Counted from the first letter of the stretch, positions 22,100-34,440 are shown. The stretch: DNA of 64,000 bases from Spirodela intermedia (GCA_902729315.2 LR746276.1:5716169-5780168); one strand, 5' to 3'. The notes: generated by a model from the letters alone, not told the origin. Translations and numbers: made by a program.

Positions 22100-22420
22100 C
22101 GAACACGAGGAGCCATGGATTATGATTTTCCTCTGTTACACCATAGGGATGGCCTTTTTGGCATTCAGGTATTATATTCTCTTAACCCTATATAACACCA
22201 CAAGATCATACGAAGTTCCTAATAAGTTTTTACTGCAAGATGGTATCCTTTTGATTCCATCTCGGACATGTCTATTGACTTATGATAAATTAGAATATGA
22301 GCCGATTTTGACGCGTTTAGAGATTGTCACCATAGAGGGAAAACCCGTCAACCTTCCAACAGGGAATATTTTTCTGGAAGAAGTAAATATGTACGATGCC
22401 TTTATCTTCCTCTAAGGAAA
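22100..22420 (+). repeat. Unknown module J, copy 1, with an open frame
   Basis: A frame at 22122-22415 (97 aa) includes LTYDKLEYEPILT and IEGKPVNLPTGN, then a Glu-rich end. The same segment recurs at 41640-41810 and 47090-47255, with LEYEPI, (E/K)GEP(I/V)NLPT and LVEEENVVDAI, each with different breaks. The protein-like conservation suggests a decayed exon of a gene I do not recognise. It has no start, intron or domain that I can defend. Confidence 0.45.
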
Positions 22421-22430
22421 ACAATAAGAA

Positions 22431-22640
22431 CTACATGCTTGTCGGTAGTCCTTGGTGAGAGGGGATGGCGTCGAGGAAGTTTTTGGTTTTATAGCTCTTC
22501 CCTTCAACGTGTCTTTGAAGTTGGCCAGTTCTTACGCGTTTACGACGGCATTGACGGCCACATTGGGATCTCACCAGCCATGACGGGCACGCTGATCTCT
22601 TTATTTGCAAACAATGGGCATAGAACCGGCTAGAGCCGAG
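22431..22640 (-). repeat. Stray family B promoter fragment
   Basis: 'gtagtccttggtgagaggggatggcgtcga', 'ggttttatagctcttccc' and 'acggcacgctgatctc' match the 5' flank of B3 (21225-21380), including the TATA box. The coding part is absent: the fragment begins just upstream of where the ATG would be. It marks a lost B gene or a breakpoint beside D1. Confidence 0.65.
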
Positions 22641-22764
22641 CTTTGGCAAATAATTATCCATTGGTTCGATAACAGACGAATGATATCAGTTTCCAATACT
22701 AAATAACATCATCTAAAAGGAAGCATGCGCCTGGAGAGAGCAAGCCGTAGATCAATCACCATAA

Positions 22765-23247
22765 TTATCCTATTATTGGCAGCGGGGAATCAGCGGGCGG
22801 AGAGACGTACGGAGATGGGGAAGGAGATGGGGAAGGAGATGGGGAAGGAGGCATCGAGAAACCTTTCAACGGGTTCTGTATCGGCGACGGAGGAGACAGG
22901 CCTGGCCTTGTTCTCAGGGACCTCCGACTCGACCATCCGAAGAACTCAGCCAGCTCCCCGCCCCCACCAAGGTTCCTGCCGCCGAATTCCCACAAGCCCA
23001 CGCCCCCATCTGAACTTCTTTCTAAACTTCGTGGAACGTCGCGATTAATAGGGCTCAAAGCTATCGAGCCAGAGAGAGAGAAAGATAGGCTAGAAGCAGG
23101 CAGTGGAAGCTCCGGTCGCCCAGCTGAAGTACCCCAGAGAAAGCAGCAGAAGCTGTGGAGGAGGAGGCCGGTTACGGCTGTTCCCGCCAAGAAAGCAGCC
23201 ACGCGATGTCTAACGGCAGCGGGGAGGAAGCTGGCCGGCGAGCCCAT
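22765..23247 (-). CDS. D1: large CIF-like secreted peptide precursor with Ser-Pro repeats
   Basis: Single exon, 160 aa. The start MGSPASFLPAAVRHRVAAFL aligns with family A and B starts, followed by a hydrophobic core and FCCFLWG, giving a likely signal peptide. The middle (residues 40-105) includes a Gly-rich stretch and LAEFFGWSSRRSLRTR, placed like the EFP...R-rich stretch of A and B. Then comes SPPSPIQNPLKGFSMPPSP, matching PPSP-x-x-NP-(V/L)-(R/K)-x-x-F of B2, and a tail of Ser-Pro repeats partly encoded by three 12-bp units at 22811-22846. SP repeats are usual arabinogalactan attachment sites. The frame is intact and GC-rich, with no sign of decay. It is unusual in length and tail within the set. 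I infer an apoplastic signalling or AGP-like peptide. Confidence 0.65.
   Translation of the reverse strand: MGSPASFLPAAVRHRVAAFLAGTAVTGLLLHSFCCFLWGTSAGRPELPLPASSLSFSLSGSIALSPINRDVPRSLERSSDGGVGLWEFGGRNLGGGGELAEFFGWSSRRSLRTRPGLSPPSPIQNPLKGFSMPPSPSPSPSPSPSPYVSPPADSPLPIIG
22811..22846 (-). repeat. Three tandem 12-bp units inside D1
   Basis: ggagatggggaa three times without change. On the minus strand it adds Ser-Pro pairs to the D1 tail, so copy number would change tail length in frame. Confidence 0.85.
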
Positions 23248-23338
23248 TGCTCCCCTCTGCGAATTCGGCAGCTTCTTCGTCCTCGTATGTTCAGCTTAGC
23301 CTCCGGGTTATGCTCGTATTAAACGAGAACCTCTCCCG

Positions 23339-23344
23339 TTGACT
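23339..23344 (+). promoter_or_regulatory. W-box TTGACT upstream of D1
   Basis: TTGACT 92 nt before the D1 ATG, followed by 'ttggatcagctgacc', resembling the 'gttgactcttccattgatcagg' of the family A promoters. Confidence 0.4.
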
Positions 23345-24140
<796 letters not shown>

Positions 24141-26400
24141 AATCCGTTTTGCGGATCAACATGGCTATTATTTTTAGTTTCCCTGAAATCAGCTTAAGTA
24201 GTTGCTTCTGGTCCTCCGCTTCCCTCCCCCGTATCTCTCTAGACCTTGGGTCAAGTCCATCGCCTCCCTTCCGCCATGCCGCCAGAATTATGGCCGCCGG
24301 TGTGCTATCGTCCCCATGGACCTCCGCACCTTAACCGTCCTGCCGGATGGTCGCCACCGCCAAGACCTTCCCAGCTTCACCCCACCGGCGATGGCAGCCG
24401 CCACCGCCTCCGCCGTCCCCGCAGGGTTGTCAGATCCGGCCACCTCGCAGTCCGTGCGGTGATGAACACGGAAGAAGCAGGATCATCGTCCACTGTACGC
24501 CATCCTCGGTCCATCGTCCTCCTCCCTCCATCGCCACCGCACGACCAAGATCCTGCACTGCTACCGGCGTTCTGCTACCGAAACTACTGGCTACTCCGTC
24601 CACTCAGTCCGTTCCACTGAACCATCCGTTTTGCTATTCAAGTCAAGGTTCTGCCAATAGTCGCGACCAACTTGCCTCGTCGCCAGTCAATGGTCAAAAG
24701 TCATATGATCTACAGTCAACTCTAGTAAACGGTTAACTTTTAGTCAATAGTCAACGACTAATGGACAAGTTTGAATGTGTGTTCTTCTTGGGAACAGTTA
24801 TTTATTTAGGCATAGTGGGGTACCATCCGAACCCACTTTCCTTTTTCACTGAGTATTTGTTATTCTGTATATTATCTATGATAATATTATCAACAAGCCT
24901 ATAGACATTGTAGAGCAGTGAATTATTAATTTCATTCTCCTTTCCTTGCGACTCTACTTCTTCTTCTATTCTATCATCTCTTCCCAATCTCTTCTCTTAC
25001 TCATCTCGTTCTCAGTTCTTGATCTCTGCGACCAGCTTTTACACCCGCTGATCAAGCAGCGACACTGCTCGTGATTGGCTTAGCTTAAGCTGCTAATGTT
25101 CAGTTCAGATAAGTAAAGTCCCTGCGGTTGGTTCGCTAAGGTGGCCTTCCCTAACGTTCAGAGCTGTTCTGGTTTGAGAAAGGAGCACCGCCAAGTCCAC
25201 TAATGGCGCGTCCTGAATGAATAAGAAATAGACAACCTAGGGAGCATTCAACTTAGACCACACAGTGTCTCCGTTGTGCTTGATTGAAGTGGTTAAGGGA
25301 ATTGTAAGCCTCCGTTGCATCAAATCCAGTGAGGAGTGAGGTGGGCTCGATCTGCCTAAATACGTAATTTAAAATAACTATGAGTTTGGACCTTCCAAAT
25401 TCAGAGCCATGAACAAAACAAAGGGGATTGACTGAGAAGTAGAGAGCTAAGCGATCTATTGAATGAAGACACCACCACTTGTACTCGAAAAAATGCTCTC
25501 GACTCAGATTATAATCCAGGCCTGGCAGTACACTCCCAAGCTACTGTCCATAGAAATATTTCTCATGTTGGATCTCAGTCTGAGGCAAGTGGATAGGTCA
25601 TTGTACCTCTGATAGAAAGGGAAAATCCATTTCTCCAACACCAGATGTTGGTCCACTCCGGATTCAAGAGAACAAGCACCCTGCTACCATGGTAAGTGTA
25701 GCTGTTGAAGAAAACGAGATTGACATATACTTCATCATGTAGAATTGGAGAGCGGATTGATTTGTGCACCTTATGTGCCTACACATGTCGAACTTGTGGA
25801 TGTGCTAGTCCAGTATTTCAGTATCAAAGCTAGGAATGGAGAATGCCTATACACCAACTTGAGTGGGAGTGTGAGAAAGACTGTATAATTAGGAGTTTGG
25901 TTCTTAGTTGGACCGTTTCCTAGTTCATCAGTTTTCCTAGTTGTAAGGTAGTCTGCTTGTTTTGAGGCCCTGGTGCTCTGTGATGTGAACATGACTTGAG
26001 TTTTTCCTCGGGTTTGTCCCACTGTTTATGACATCAATAAAATACCAAAATAGCATGATGCATACAAGCAATTGGAATGTATGTCGTGAGCATTAAACTA
26101 CATTTTACTGCATCATATTTGGTAATTGAATCCTTAACAAGTTAGCATATATCATCCAACCAATCCATGTTCTTTACTCATCAATTGAATTAACATAAAA
26201 AATAAACATAAATATTGGAATATCAAAAATGAGTAGCAAAATACATTCCAATTCTAATTGCTACTTCTCATATCAAATTAGATATGAGAAGTAGCAATTA
26301 GATAACCACAAATCAATTCATCCATGTATTAATAGTCACTTTCGTTTCAAGAAGAAGTTGCTGAAAACAAGAGAACATACGCTAGTGATAAAGATAAAAA
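24141..26400. other. GC-rich then mixed unassigned sequence
   Basis: 24150-24620 is C-rich (cgccaccgc, cctccgcc) with overlapping Pro/Arg/Ser-rich frames in all three plus phases, which I regard as composition artefacts. 24760-25360 has the look of an LTR end and leader ('cttctattctatcatctcttcccaatctcttctc', then 'gctgatcaagcagcg'), without proof. 25380-26050 has short broken frames that I cannot assign. 26254-26301 is a perfect hairpin, listed separately. Confidence 0.35.
26254..26301. repeat. 21-bp perfect inverted repeat with 6-base loop
   Basis: Arms 26254-26274 (ctaattgctacttctcatat c) and 26281-26301 are exact reverse complements around aaatta. Perfect pairing over 21 bp with so short a loop is unlikely by chance. 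It could be a recent inverted duplication or the core of a small hairpin RNA or MITE. Confidence 0.8.
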
Positions 26401-26422
26401 TAGGTTTATTCACATGCTAAAC

Positions 26423-26722
26423 CCTTCGATGATAAAATGGTAGCAAGCACGTGCGATGCATCAAACTTGAGAGCACTATGTAGAACAGCAAACTGTCTTA
26501 CTATATAGTTGGCAACTGAACCCAAAAACAAGAAACTTGTGATACAATCAAAGTCCACAAATTAATTGACAGAAATAGGAATCCCAATGTAGAGAAATAA
26601 AAGCAGATTCCAGAACACCAAGTTGGACATCTCTGATTGATAGTCACTAACTAATAATTCAGCAGGCAATTTCCCCAATATTAGTTGCAGAAGTTTCACT
26701 GCAATTTCCATTGATTGAGACC
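26423..26722 (-). pseudogene. Neurochondrin-like pseudogene, 3' exons
   Basis: Two exon remnants. At 26619-26722, flanked by TGTAG| and TTG|GTGTTC, the minus strand reads SQSMEIAVKLLQLILGKLP then an acidic end and EMSNL. At about 26423-26515 it reads NYIVRQFAVLHSALKFDASH and VLATILSSK. Both match my memory of the plant neurochondrin-like protein (AMEMAVKLLQLILGKLP..., QFAVLHNALKF...). The join between them does not keep phase, and no further 3' exons are visible, so the gene is truncated. The 104-nt exon joins in phase to 32712-32865, so the 6-kb gap between is one intron, now filled with a gypsy element. Confidence 0.65.
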
Positions 26723-28159
26723 CTACACAAAATCATAGCAGAAAAATAGCTTTAATTGGATATAACAAAATCATTACAATGGAACATTAGCACTTGTCTA
26801 AAGTAAAACATAAAAATCAAGAGTTAAGCAGACAATGATGCCCAAGGCGTAAGAGTTTTAACTCCAGTCTAAGGTAAAAGATAAAAACAAGAGTTTAGCA
26901 GGCACGGTTTTTATTTTTAATCAAGTCTTCTCTGTTATGTGTAGATTGTACAGCATTTACCATGTTCTTACCATATTCTTACTGGTGGATTGAAGGAATT
27001 CTAATGCTTACGATATAAACGCCCACCATTTTTTATTCGGAATGCAGTTTTTTGAAAATAAAGCTTCATACAAATAGAGTCTCATTATAGAATCTAGGGT
27101 GGCGAAGGGATGAAAGGACCTGTTCTTACCAAGAATCCACACTCAATGGCTCAGAAGGCTCAATGGCATTTTAAATACATGGCTTGCGTGTGACATTCTA
27201 AAGCAATTAGTCTCACGAATTATTGATATAAAATCATGTCAGAGGAGAGATTCATTCAGCTTCAACTCTGATCCTATTCGCTGGCCTCAGTAGGGGTTGT
27301 GACAAGAAGAAAGATCTATAGCTGACCATAGCATTAGTCAATGTATAGGTTGATTGTGATACAGGCCCAATAAGGGTCTATATCAGAACAAGGAAGAAGA
27401 GGGTGCAAAGGCCCATCATGACCCACTAGGCCGAATTAGATCCTTCTTTAAATTCAACTATGGAGCCTTCCCTAAGGAAGAAGGAATCTGAAGTAAAAAT
27501 TCTTCCTTTCCCTCTATTGGCCTTCTCTCTCTCTCCCCATTTCTCATTCTATGATCCCTGTCTCCAGAAGAAGGATCCCCATCGGTGCCCCCTTCCCCAG
27601 GATCTTCATGAAGAATGCCCGGTTTCTCTACCTCTCCTCTCCTTCTTTCCTTTAAGGTTTCTCTGTCTCTATGGAAAACTTTTGTCTAGTAAAATTTGAG
27701 CACTTGTTCATCGGAAGAAAAAAGACAAATCGCAAGATACGATCTAGGATCAAGCTGAAGCATAATGGTCGCCAGAGGTTTGACCTCACATGAGAAGAGA
27801 TGCAACATCGATGCGCTCAAGGCCTTTGTTTTCGCTGCAACGAAAAGTTCACACTGAGTCACCAGTGTAAAAAGGACTTATGTTATATTGTGGAGGAGGT
27901 AGCAGATGAGAACCATCCATTCAGAGGAAGATGATGCGCTAGTATTAGATGAGGCGGACTTTGATGCGATGGGCACCCTGGCCTCTTTTCAAGTTTCACT
28001 CCACACCACTTTGGGGTTCACGAGCAGTGGCAACATTCTGATGCACCATTTGGAGTCACACGGTGGTTGTACTGATCAATAGTGGGGCTACGCACAACTT
28101 CATCTGCCACCTGTTGGTTAGGCGCCTGGGCCTTTCCATATACGAGGATACCCATATAG

Positions 28160-28439
28160 TGTACTGAACCAGCCCGTATAGGTCGTAGACGTCCACTTTC
28201 GTCTTGCCGGTTGCGAACATGCGCAGGGACACGGCGGCGCGTGCCGTTAGCCCGTCGAGTAGGCCCAGGAGGATGCGGTCAAAATTGGGGTCGCTCGTCA
28301 CGTTCGCAGTGATCCATCTTATCAGCTTCTCCCCCCTCAGCTTGCCGAAGAAGCTCTGGTTGGAGTACCTCAGGTGGCAGGTCATCGAAAATGGATTCCT
28401 TTTACAATGTAGGTTTGTAAAAACGAATTCCATCGTCAT
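28160..28439 (-). pseudogene. DUF26 (cysteine-rich receptor-like) gene fragment inside the gypsy element
   Basis: The minus strand reads CHLRYSNQSFFGKL, then DPNFDRILLGLLDGLTARA, and later SLRMFATGKTKVDVYDL followed by YGLVQY. This is the pattern of DUF26/Gnk2 domains of cysteine-rich receptor-like kinases and secretory proteins (C-x-(L/I)RYS..FF; R..FATG...YGLVQC). The final Cys is Tyr here. It is opposite to the element's strand, between protease and RT, has no kinase or transmembrane part, and GC content is higher than its surroundings. I infer a captured host gene piece or a nested insertion. Confidence 0.7.
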
Positions 28440-28633
28440 TGTTCTAGTAAACCATCATTTTTATTAAAGGGGAGAACTTTTCAAAAGAACGACCGATTCA
28501 GCGGGTAACATCAGCGGAAAACGACTCGTTAGTAAGATATGATGCGCTGCTCTATAAGTTTCAGAACCGTTGTTTTATTGTCGTCCTCGGGTACTAGTCC
28601 ATCTCCTCTTGCAGAAAATAGTGAGCTAGAGCC

Positions 28634-29190
28634 ATGGGATCCCTCCACCAAAGCTGGCGGCAACTCCTACTCCTGTCTTCCCTCTTCCTGCTTCACTCGC
28701 TCACCGCCTACCCGGCTGTCTCCGGAATTTTCTACACTCTCTGCCCGAACCCTTCTCTCCCTCTCTCTTCCCCCTCCCTCCCTCCCTCCTTTCCCTCCAG
28801 TGTGTTACAGACTACTACAATTCTTCGCTGAAGAGCAGGTTTGTGCGATTAAATGGCTCTCTCCTTCTCCAGGAAGATATCTTCAGAAGAAAACGGCTTC
28901 ATCTCAGAGAACCTCCCCCTCTCCCACGTCGGAGGCGCTAGTGAGGGGCGCAGGGAGCGGAAGGATGCCTTTCCAGAGGGATTCAACCACCATGACATTC
29001 AATGCCGTTGGAACGCTGCCACGGGCATTTAAACGCACTACTTTCCGACGGCGAAACCCGGAGCGAGCATTTTTGCAGGGACCTGTCCATGTCCATCTAA
29101 AGGTTTTCTTTTGTCCAAGATTTCCTGCCTTTGGACTCGATCGGGATCAAGGTCGTCTTGGGGGCACAGTGGTTACGAACCTTGGGTTAG
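28634..29190 (+). other. Second foreign insert in the gypsy element, unknown protein-like frames
   Basis: A frame at 28634 starts MGSLHQSWRQLLLLSSLFLL and continues HSLTAYPAVSG, a good signal peptide, and then breaks. An overlapping longer frame (28539-29201) is open but Ser/Pro-rich and less convincing. I do not recognise the mature part. Position and composition match the DUF26 fragment, so both may have arrived together. Confidence 0.35.
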
Positions 29191-31917
29191 ATTTAGACTA
29201 ATTATGAGTTACTGATGTTGCAATTTTGGATTGTTGGAGTGCAGCATACTCTCTCCAGGGTGACCCAACAACAAGTCAACTGTCCGGTGGGTCCAGACAT
29301 TCAAAGGCACCCAAGGCATTGTGTGGGGCTTCGGCGTTCGTCGGATTACACTATTCATCCAATTTATCAAGGCTGATTTTGGAAGCGAGATCTCAAGAGG
29401 GGACAATAGTAGTGTTCTAATAGACTTTCCTAAGGGTTTGTTTTTCCTCCTAGGCCAACAGACCACGCAATCATTTTGTTAATTGGCACGGTACAAGTGA
29501 ACTGACGCCCTTACCGCTATTCTCACTTACAGAAGAATGAGCTGGAGAAGTTGGTGGAAGAATAACTGCATATGAGTATAATCCGGCCTTCGAATAGTCC
29601 TGATTTCAGCCCCGACCTATTAGTGAAGAAAAATGACGGCAACTAAAGATTTTGCGTTGATTACAGAACTCTCAACCGAGTAATGATGCCCAACTGGTTT
29701 TCTATTCTAATCGTATTTGAGCTTTTGGAGGAGTTACATGGGGCCACAGTCTTCTCCAAGCTAGATCTAAAATCCGATTTCCATCAGATCAGAATGAACA
29801 AAGGTGACATTCCAAAGATGACTTTTTGTACTCACCAAGGCCACTACTAATATTTGGTGATGTCGTTTGTTCTTTCAAACTCGCCTGTAACATTCTAATC
29901 TTTGATGAGTATGATATTTCGGACTTTTCTGCACAAGTTTGTTCTAGTTTTCTTTGCCGATATATCGATGTTCAGTAGATCTCAGCTAGCTGATATAAGG
30001 AGCATCTGAAGAAGGTTTTGAGCTACTAACCGATCATCAATCAATGGTCAATATCAAGAAACGTTTTTTCTTTCAGTTGCCATTTCGAATTTTTTGGGCT
30101 ATTGGATATCAGTCTCCGGCATAGCCATGAATGAAGGAAAATTTTGCAATATTCAAGACTGACTGAATCTAAGGCATTGGAAACAATTGCGGGCCTTTTT
30201 GGGTCTAATACGGTCTCACAAGTGATTTGTGGAAGGATACACAAGGATCATCGAGCCTCTAATGCAACTTTTAAAAAAGGATTCATGTGCTTGGTCTGAG
30301 TCAGCACATCAAGCATTTGCTGAGCTCAAACAAGCTATGACTTCTAATCCGATATTGATACTTCTCAATTTCTCTTAGCCATTCGTTTTGGAGATGGATG
30401 CTTCAGGAGTTGGGGTGGGAGCAGTATTCATGCAGCAAGAGAGAGCGGTGGTTTTCTTCAGCAAGACGTTACCTCCTACTACGCACATTTGTTCTGTGTA
30501 TGAGCTAGAGTTAATGGTCATTGTGCTAGCTGTGCACAAATAAAAACAATACTTGATATTATCAAGATTGACCAGTACAACCTCAAGTACCTCTTTGAGC
30601 AGCGAGAGGTGCACAGACAATACTACAAGCGGCTATCTAGACTCATGGGTTATTCATTTGATATTCACTACAAGGAGGGGTGGTAAAATCGAGTGGCAGA
30701 TGCATTGTCACGCCATCCTTCAATGGATACCTTATAGTTGTTCTCTCTATCCATGTCAAACAAGAGGCCATTCAAAGGGAGGCTTAGGGAGATCCTCACT
30801 TCTTTGAGATTCTAAACATCTTACAGGCAAGGGGCCAGCCAGACTCACGTCATTTTCTATCAAGGGAGCAGCTGTTACAACTATATTATGATAGTGGCGG
30901 ACCGCCTCAATAAGTACAATCATTACATTCCGACGAAACACTCATTTTCAGCCAAAGATGTAGCAGCTAGTTTTGCCAAGGAGATTGTCCACCTATATGT
31001 TGTCTTGCTTTCTTTTCTTTCTGACTGTGGAAGTGTGTTTACCAACAATTTCCGAAGAGAACTTCACCCTCAACAAGGGATGGCACTTAAAATGAGTTCA
31101 TCCTATCACCCCGAGATAGATGTTTAGACTAAAGTAGTGAATCGTAGCTTGGAAAGCTACCTCCATTATTTTGTAGGACACAAAACCCCATGTCTAGTGT
31201 GAGTGACTTCATTGGGCCGAATTGAGCTACAACACTTCACATCATTCTGATGTCGTCATGAAACCATTCCAAGTAGTCTACAACAGAACACTTCAACCGT
31301 CGTGCATTATGGGTTCCCCATGTCGCCCTTAGACGCCATGGATCGATATTTAGTAGAGCGGGATCAGATTTTAGAATTGTTGAAAACCCATTTGGCCCTT
31401 GCCCAAGCCCACATGAAGGTCAAGTCAGACGTGCATAAGAGAGATGTGAAATTTGAAGTTGGAGATTCAACAGTTTTGAACTAACAAAAAACTGGTTCCT
31501 AAATATTTCGGACCTTATCTGATATTGCAACAGATAGGTCATGTGGCATATAAGCTGGACCTACCCCCTCATTCTTCTTTACACCCCATTTTTCATGTTT
31601 TGCAACTTAAGAAAAATCCAACTAGCGCCATCACACTGCAGGACCTTCCTGCCTCATTATCAGCAGATCGAGAATGGAGGGTAGAACTAGAGGAATTGCT
31701 AAACATCTAGCCTTCACCAGATGGCGGTCGTGTTTTCATCAAATGGAAGCAACTATCTGACTTTGAAGCTTCATGGGAGTTGGCACTTGCAATAGGACAA
31801 CAGTTTCCTGAATTCCAGCTTGAGGACAACCTGGAGGCTCATTGAGGGAGTATTGATACGGTTCAATAAGGGTCTATATCTAAACAAGGAAGAAGAGGGG
31901 GCTAAGGCGCATCACAT

Positions 31918-32711
31918 TGCAGCAACTGCAATATCTGCTTGATGGAGACTAAATCTGGCCCTTGAAAGCATACTATGTCGCATTTGTCCTCATCCAAGAG
32001 AAAAGGATGGGATGATAGATGTGAATTGACTAATAGGCACTGGACAGGGTATCCCATTCCCAATGTGAATAAACAGTTCCACAAAGTGTGATATGCATAA
32101 TACTTCTCCAATAGACAAGCCTTCAAGCTACTATCGCATTTGCAGAACATGTAGCTGAATCGAAGACAGTAGGTAAACTGCTATTTTTAAACTCACCATA
32201 TCAATTGGGTTGACCAAGGTGTCTACCAACGTTTGCATATTGATGAACACTTTTTATGTGGCAATAAGAATATAGTGGTTTAACATAATATGCATTGATA
32301 ATACTGAGTTATCAAACTAAATTTTGGCAGAGTACACCATCTACCTTTGGAAGGTCCTAGCTACATGGAGAGACTACACTGTTCTGTCGGACAGAGATCT
32401 CCTGCCCATTTGTACAAGCGATTGTATGAACTGCATCAGGGACTCCAAAGCACCATGCATGTGTCTGGACTACCAATGGAATGGGTCTTAGCGAGGAAGA
32501 AAATTTTAATTCCCTACCATGTAAAAATAGGGTTAAAATAAAATATCGATTAATTCAGATTGACATGAAGGTCCATCTACATCGCATTGAATTGATAAAC
32601 TAACACAATAAACTTAAAACATGGTTCTGCAAACTATTTGAGAAGATTGACATATAATTGAAAAAAGAAAACAAACATGTAAAGAAAATAAAAGGGTCAA
32701 ATATTTTATAC
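31918..32711. other. Intron remnant, no gene
   Basis: Between the gypsy 3' end and the next neurochondrin-like exon. An 82-codon minus frame at 31902-32150 has no recognised motif. Confidence 0.4.
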
Positions 32712-34342
32712 CATCAGAGAAAATAGAAATATTAGAAGCCAGAGCTCTCATGTCTCCAGACTCGTACAATCTGGTGAACCCATCCTCCGACGTAGTTGCA
32801 ACTAACAACAAAGTTTCATAGCATTCCTCAAAAACGGACAGGTCTGATCTGCATATCACACATAACTGTGAGAATACTTTTGGAAAATGGAGAGACGACC
32901 TCATGAAGAACTACAAAGTAATCAGATGTCTAAAATTTTCTGAGCTCCTCAAATCCCTTAATTCCCTGGAGATAATGCAATTCTATGGACCTTTAGTTAG
33001 TTTCATTTTGGTAGTTTTCTCACCATATACAAACTACAGACGGCTTTGAACTGGAACACTCTATCACCTGTGTTATTTTTAATGGGTGATTCACCGGTCG
33101 CTATATATTCAAATATTAGGCACCTACATGGTCTGCCAAATGGATTCAAACATAGAAGGATTTATTTTACAAGATTATCAAACTGTGCACGATCTGGCAT
33201 GCACAATTAATGCAGTACAAATTGGAATAATAGAGTGATTAAGAATGTAAATCTTAGCTAGCCCATGCCCTCACAGCATGAGCAGCTGAAGTTTATGATT
33301 TCTATTGGTCAGTTTTCTAGTTTGTTAGTTTCCTAGTTGGTCAGTTACCTTAACCTTGGAAGTTTCCTTTTCTTGTGGCGAGGGTAGAATTGTACATAAA
33401 TAGCAATTATTATATGATTTAGAATCAAAAGATATTTTTGCCGATTGTTTATCCTCGTATGGTTTGCATAAGAGATTATGGCAACCCTGTGGAGAGAAGT
33501 AACAGAACAAGCAAATTAGGACGGCCTATCCATTTTTAAGTAAAATATATATGCAATTTTAAGGCAAGTTTTGGAACCGGAACTGGAAAGGTACTTGGCT
33601 ATGACCATGAAAACTTTTCATATAATCTTGCAAGTGGAATGAAGTGACAGCTAAAGCCTTTTTTTTTTGTACAATTCTAAAAAGCTTTGAAATGATTTTT
33701 GGCCGACTTACGCTTGCACAAATAACCAAAAAAACAAACTGACAAGTATTAAAAAATAGCTACGCCATCCATGCCAGCATGTTCATTGTCAGATCAATAG
33801 AAAATTTACGAGTTGTAGAGAGTTTGCAGCAGGAGAGGAACCTTTGAGATCATGTCCATTGAAGATGCAATTTCTGGGACACGGCAGAATGTTGCATGTA
33901 CTGTCACAGAGAGCCTCAAGTATGCCGCCCTGTCCTCCCCTCCTTTGGTTTGGGAAGATCCCGTCCCGGTGCCTGTGAATTTTAAAAATCGCAAACAAAG
34001 GATCACATTTACAGCCATCTGGATGGAATCGAACATGGAGTTTGGAAAGAAGGATCATGAAGCTGATGGCTAACCGGTCATCAAGAGCCGGTCAAGAAAC
34101 CGAGTGCCAACAGCCTCATAAACCTTGAGAACCAACGCATTGTGGTCTGCCTAAAATTACTTAGGATCAGGAGGCCAGCAAGCTTCTGCTCGTCGCACTC
34201 TCCTCTGACTTTCGGGCAGTCTTCAGAGCGACAGATGATTCCTGTCATATGGAAAGAAATACCTTGAGAGATTCAAGAAGAAAAAAAAGGTCACTGCACA
34301 GAGAGCGAGAGAGTGAGAGAGCAAGAGAGAGAGACTCACCAT
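32712..34342 (-). pseudogene. Neurochondrin-like pseudogene, 5' exons
   Basis: Read on the minus strand from 34342: an ATG directly before a donor (ATG|GTGAGTC, 34340-34342); exon 34075-34241 with RGECDEQKLAGLLIL, then after a frameshift near 34160 DHNALVLKVYEAVGTRFLDR and LLMTG; exon 33810-33972 (CACAG| to CTC|GTAAAT) with AAYLRLSVTVHATFCRVPEI and ASSMDMISKVPLL; exon 32712-32865 (CACAG| to GATG|GTATAA) with ECYETLLLVATTSEDGFTRL, YESGDMRAL and ISIFSDG. These blocks match what I know of the plant neurochondrin-like family, an armadillo-like cytosolic protein of unclear role. The frameshift and the out-of-phase first exon mean no full protein can be made. Confidence 0.7.
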
Positions 34343-34440
34343 TTGTTCAACTGTTGTGGGATTTATGTCTCTCAGAGAGATGCTGAAAGAAAGCCTCTCT
34401 CTCAAACCCGAGGAGCGAGAAAACTCGACGCCGCAGCCAA

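Larger units (their letters stand above)
27357..31917 (+). mobile_element. Degenerate Ty3/gypsy chromovirus-type retrotransposon
   Basis: Domain order on the plus strand: CCHC zinc knuckle (27827-27868, CFRCNEKFTLSHQC), protease (28066-28110, with NSGATHNF where DSGA is expected), reverse transcriptase (29590-29900, CVDY and FSKLDLKSDFHQIRM), RNase H (30387-30545, FVLEMDASGVGVGAV), integrase (30880-31130, IVADRLNKY; SSYHP) and a C-terminal chromodomain-like part (31515-31845). That order (integrase last) defines Ty3/gypsy. Stops and frameshifts break every domain, so it is dead. A ~65-base terminal repeat (tgatac...aataagggtctatat...aacaaggaagaagagg) occurs at 27357 and 31854, the second directly after a purine-rich tract and 'attgagggagtat', as at a 3' LTR boundary. 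It sits inside an intron of the neurochondrin-like pseudogene. Confidence 0.85.

Noticed and set aside
24149-24736. Four overlapping Pro/Arg-rich plus frames
   Set aside because: All three phases are open at once in a C-rich stretch, which is a composition effect.
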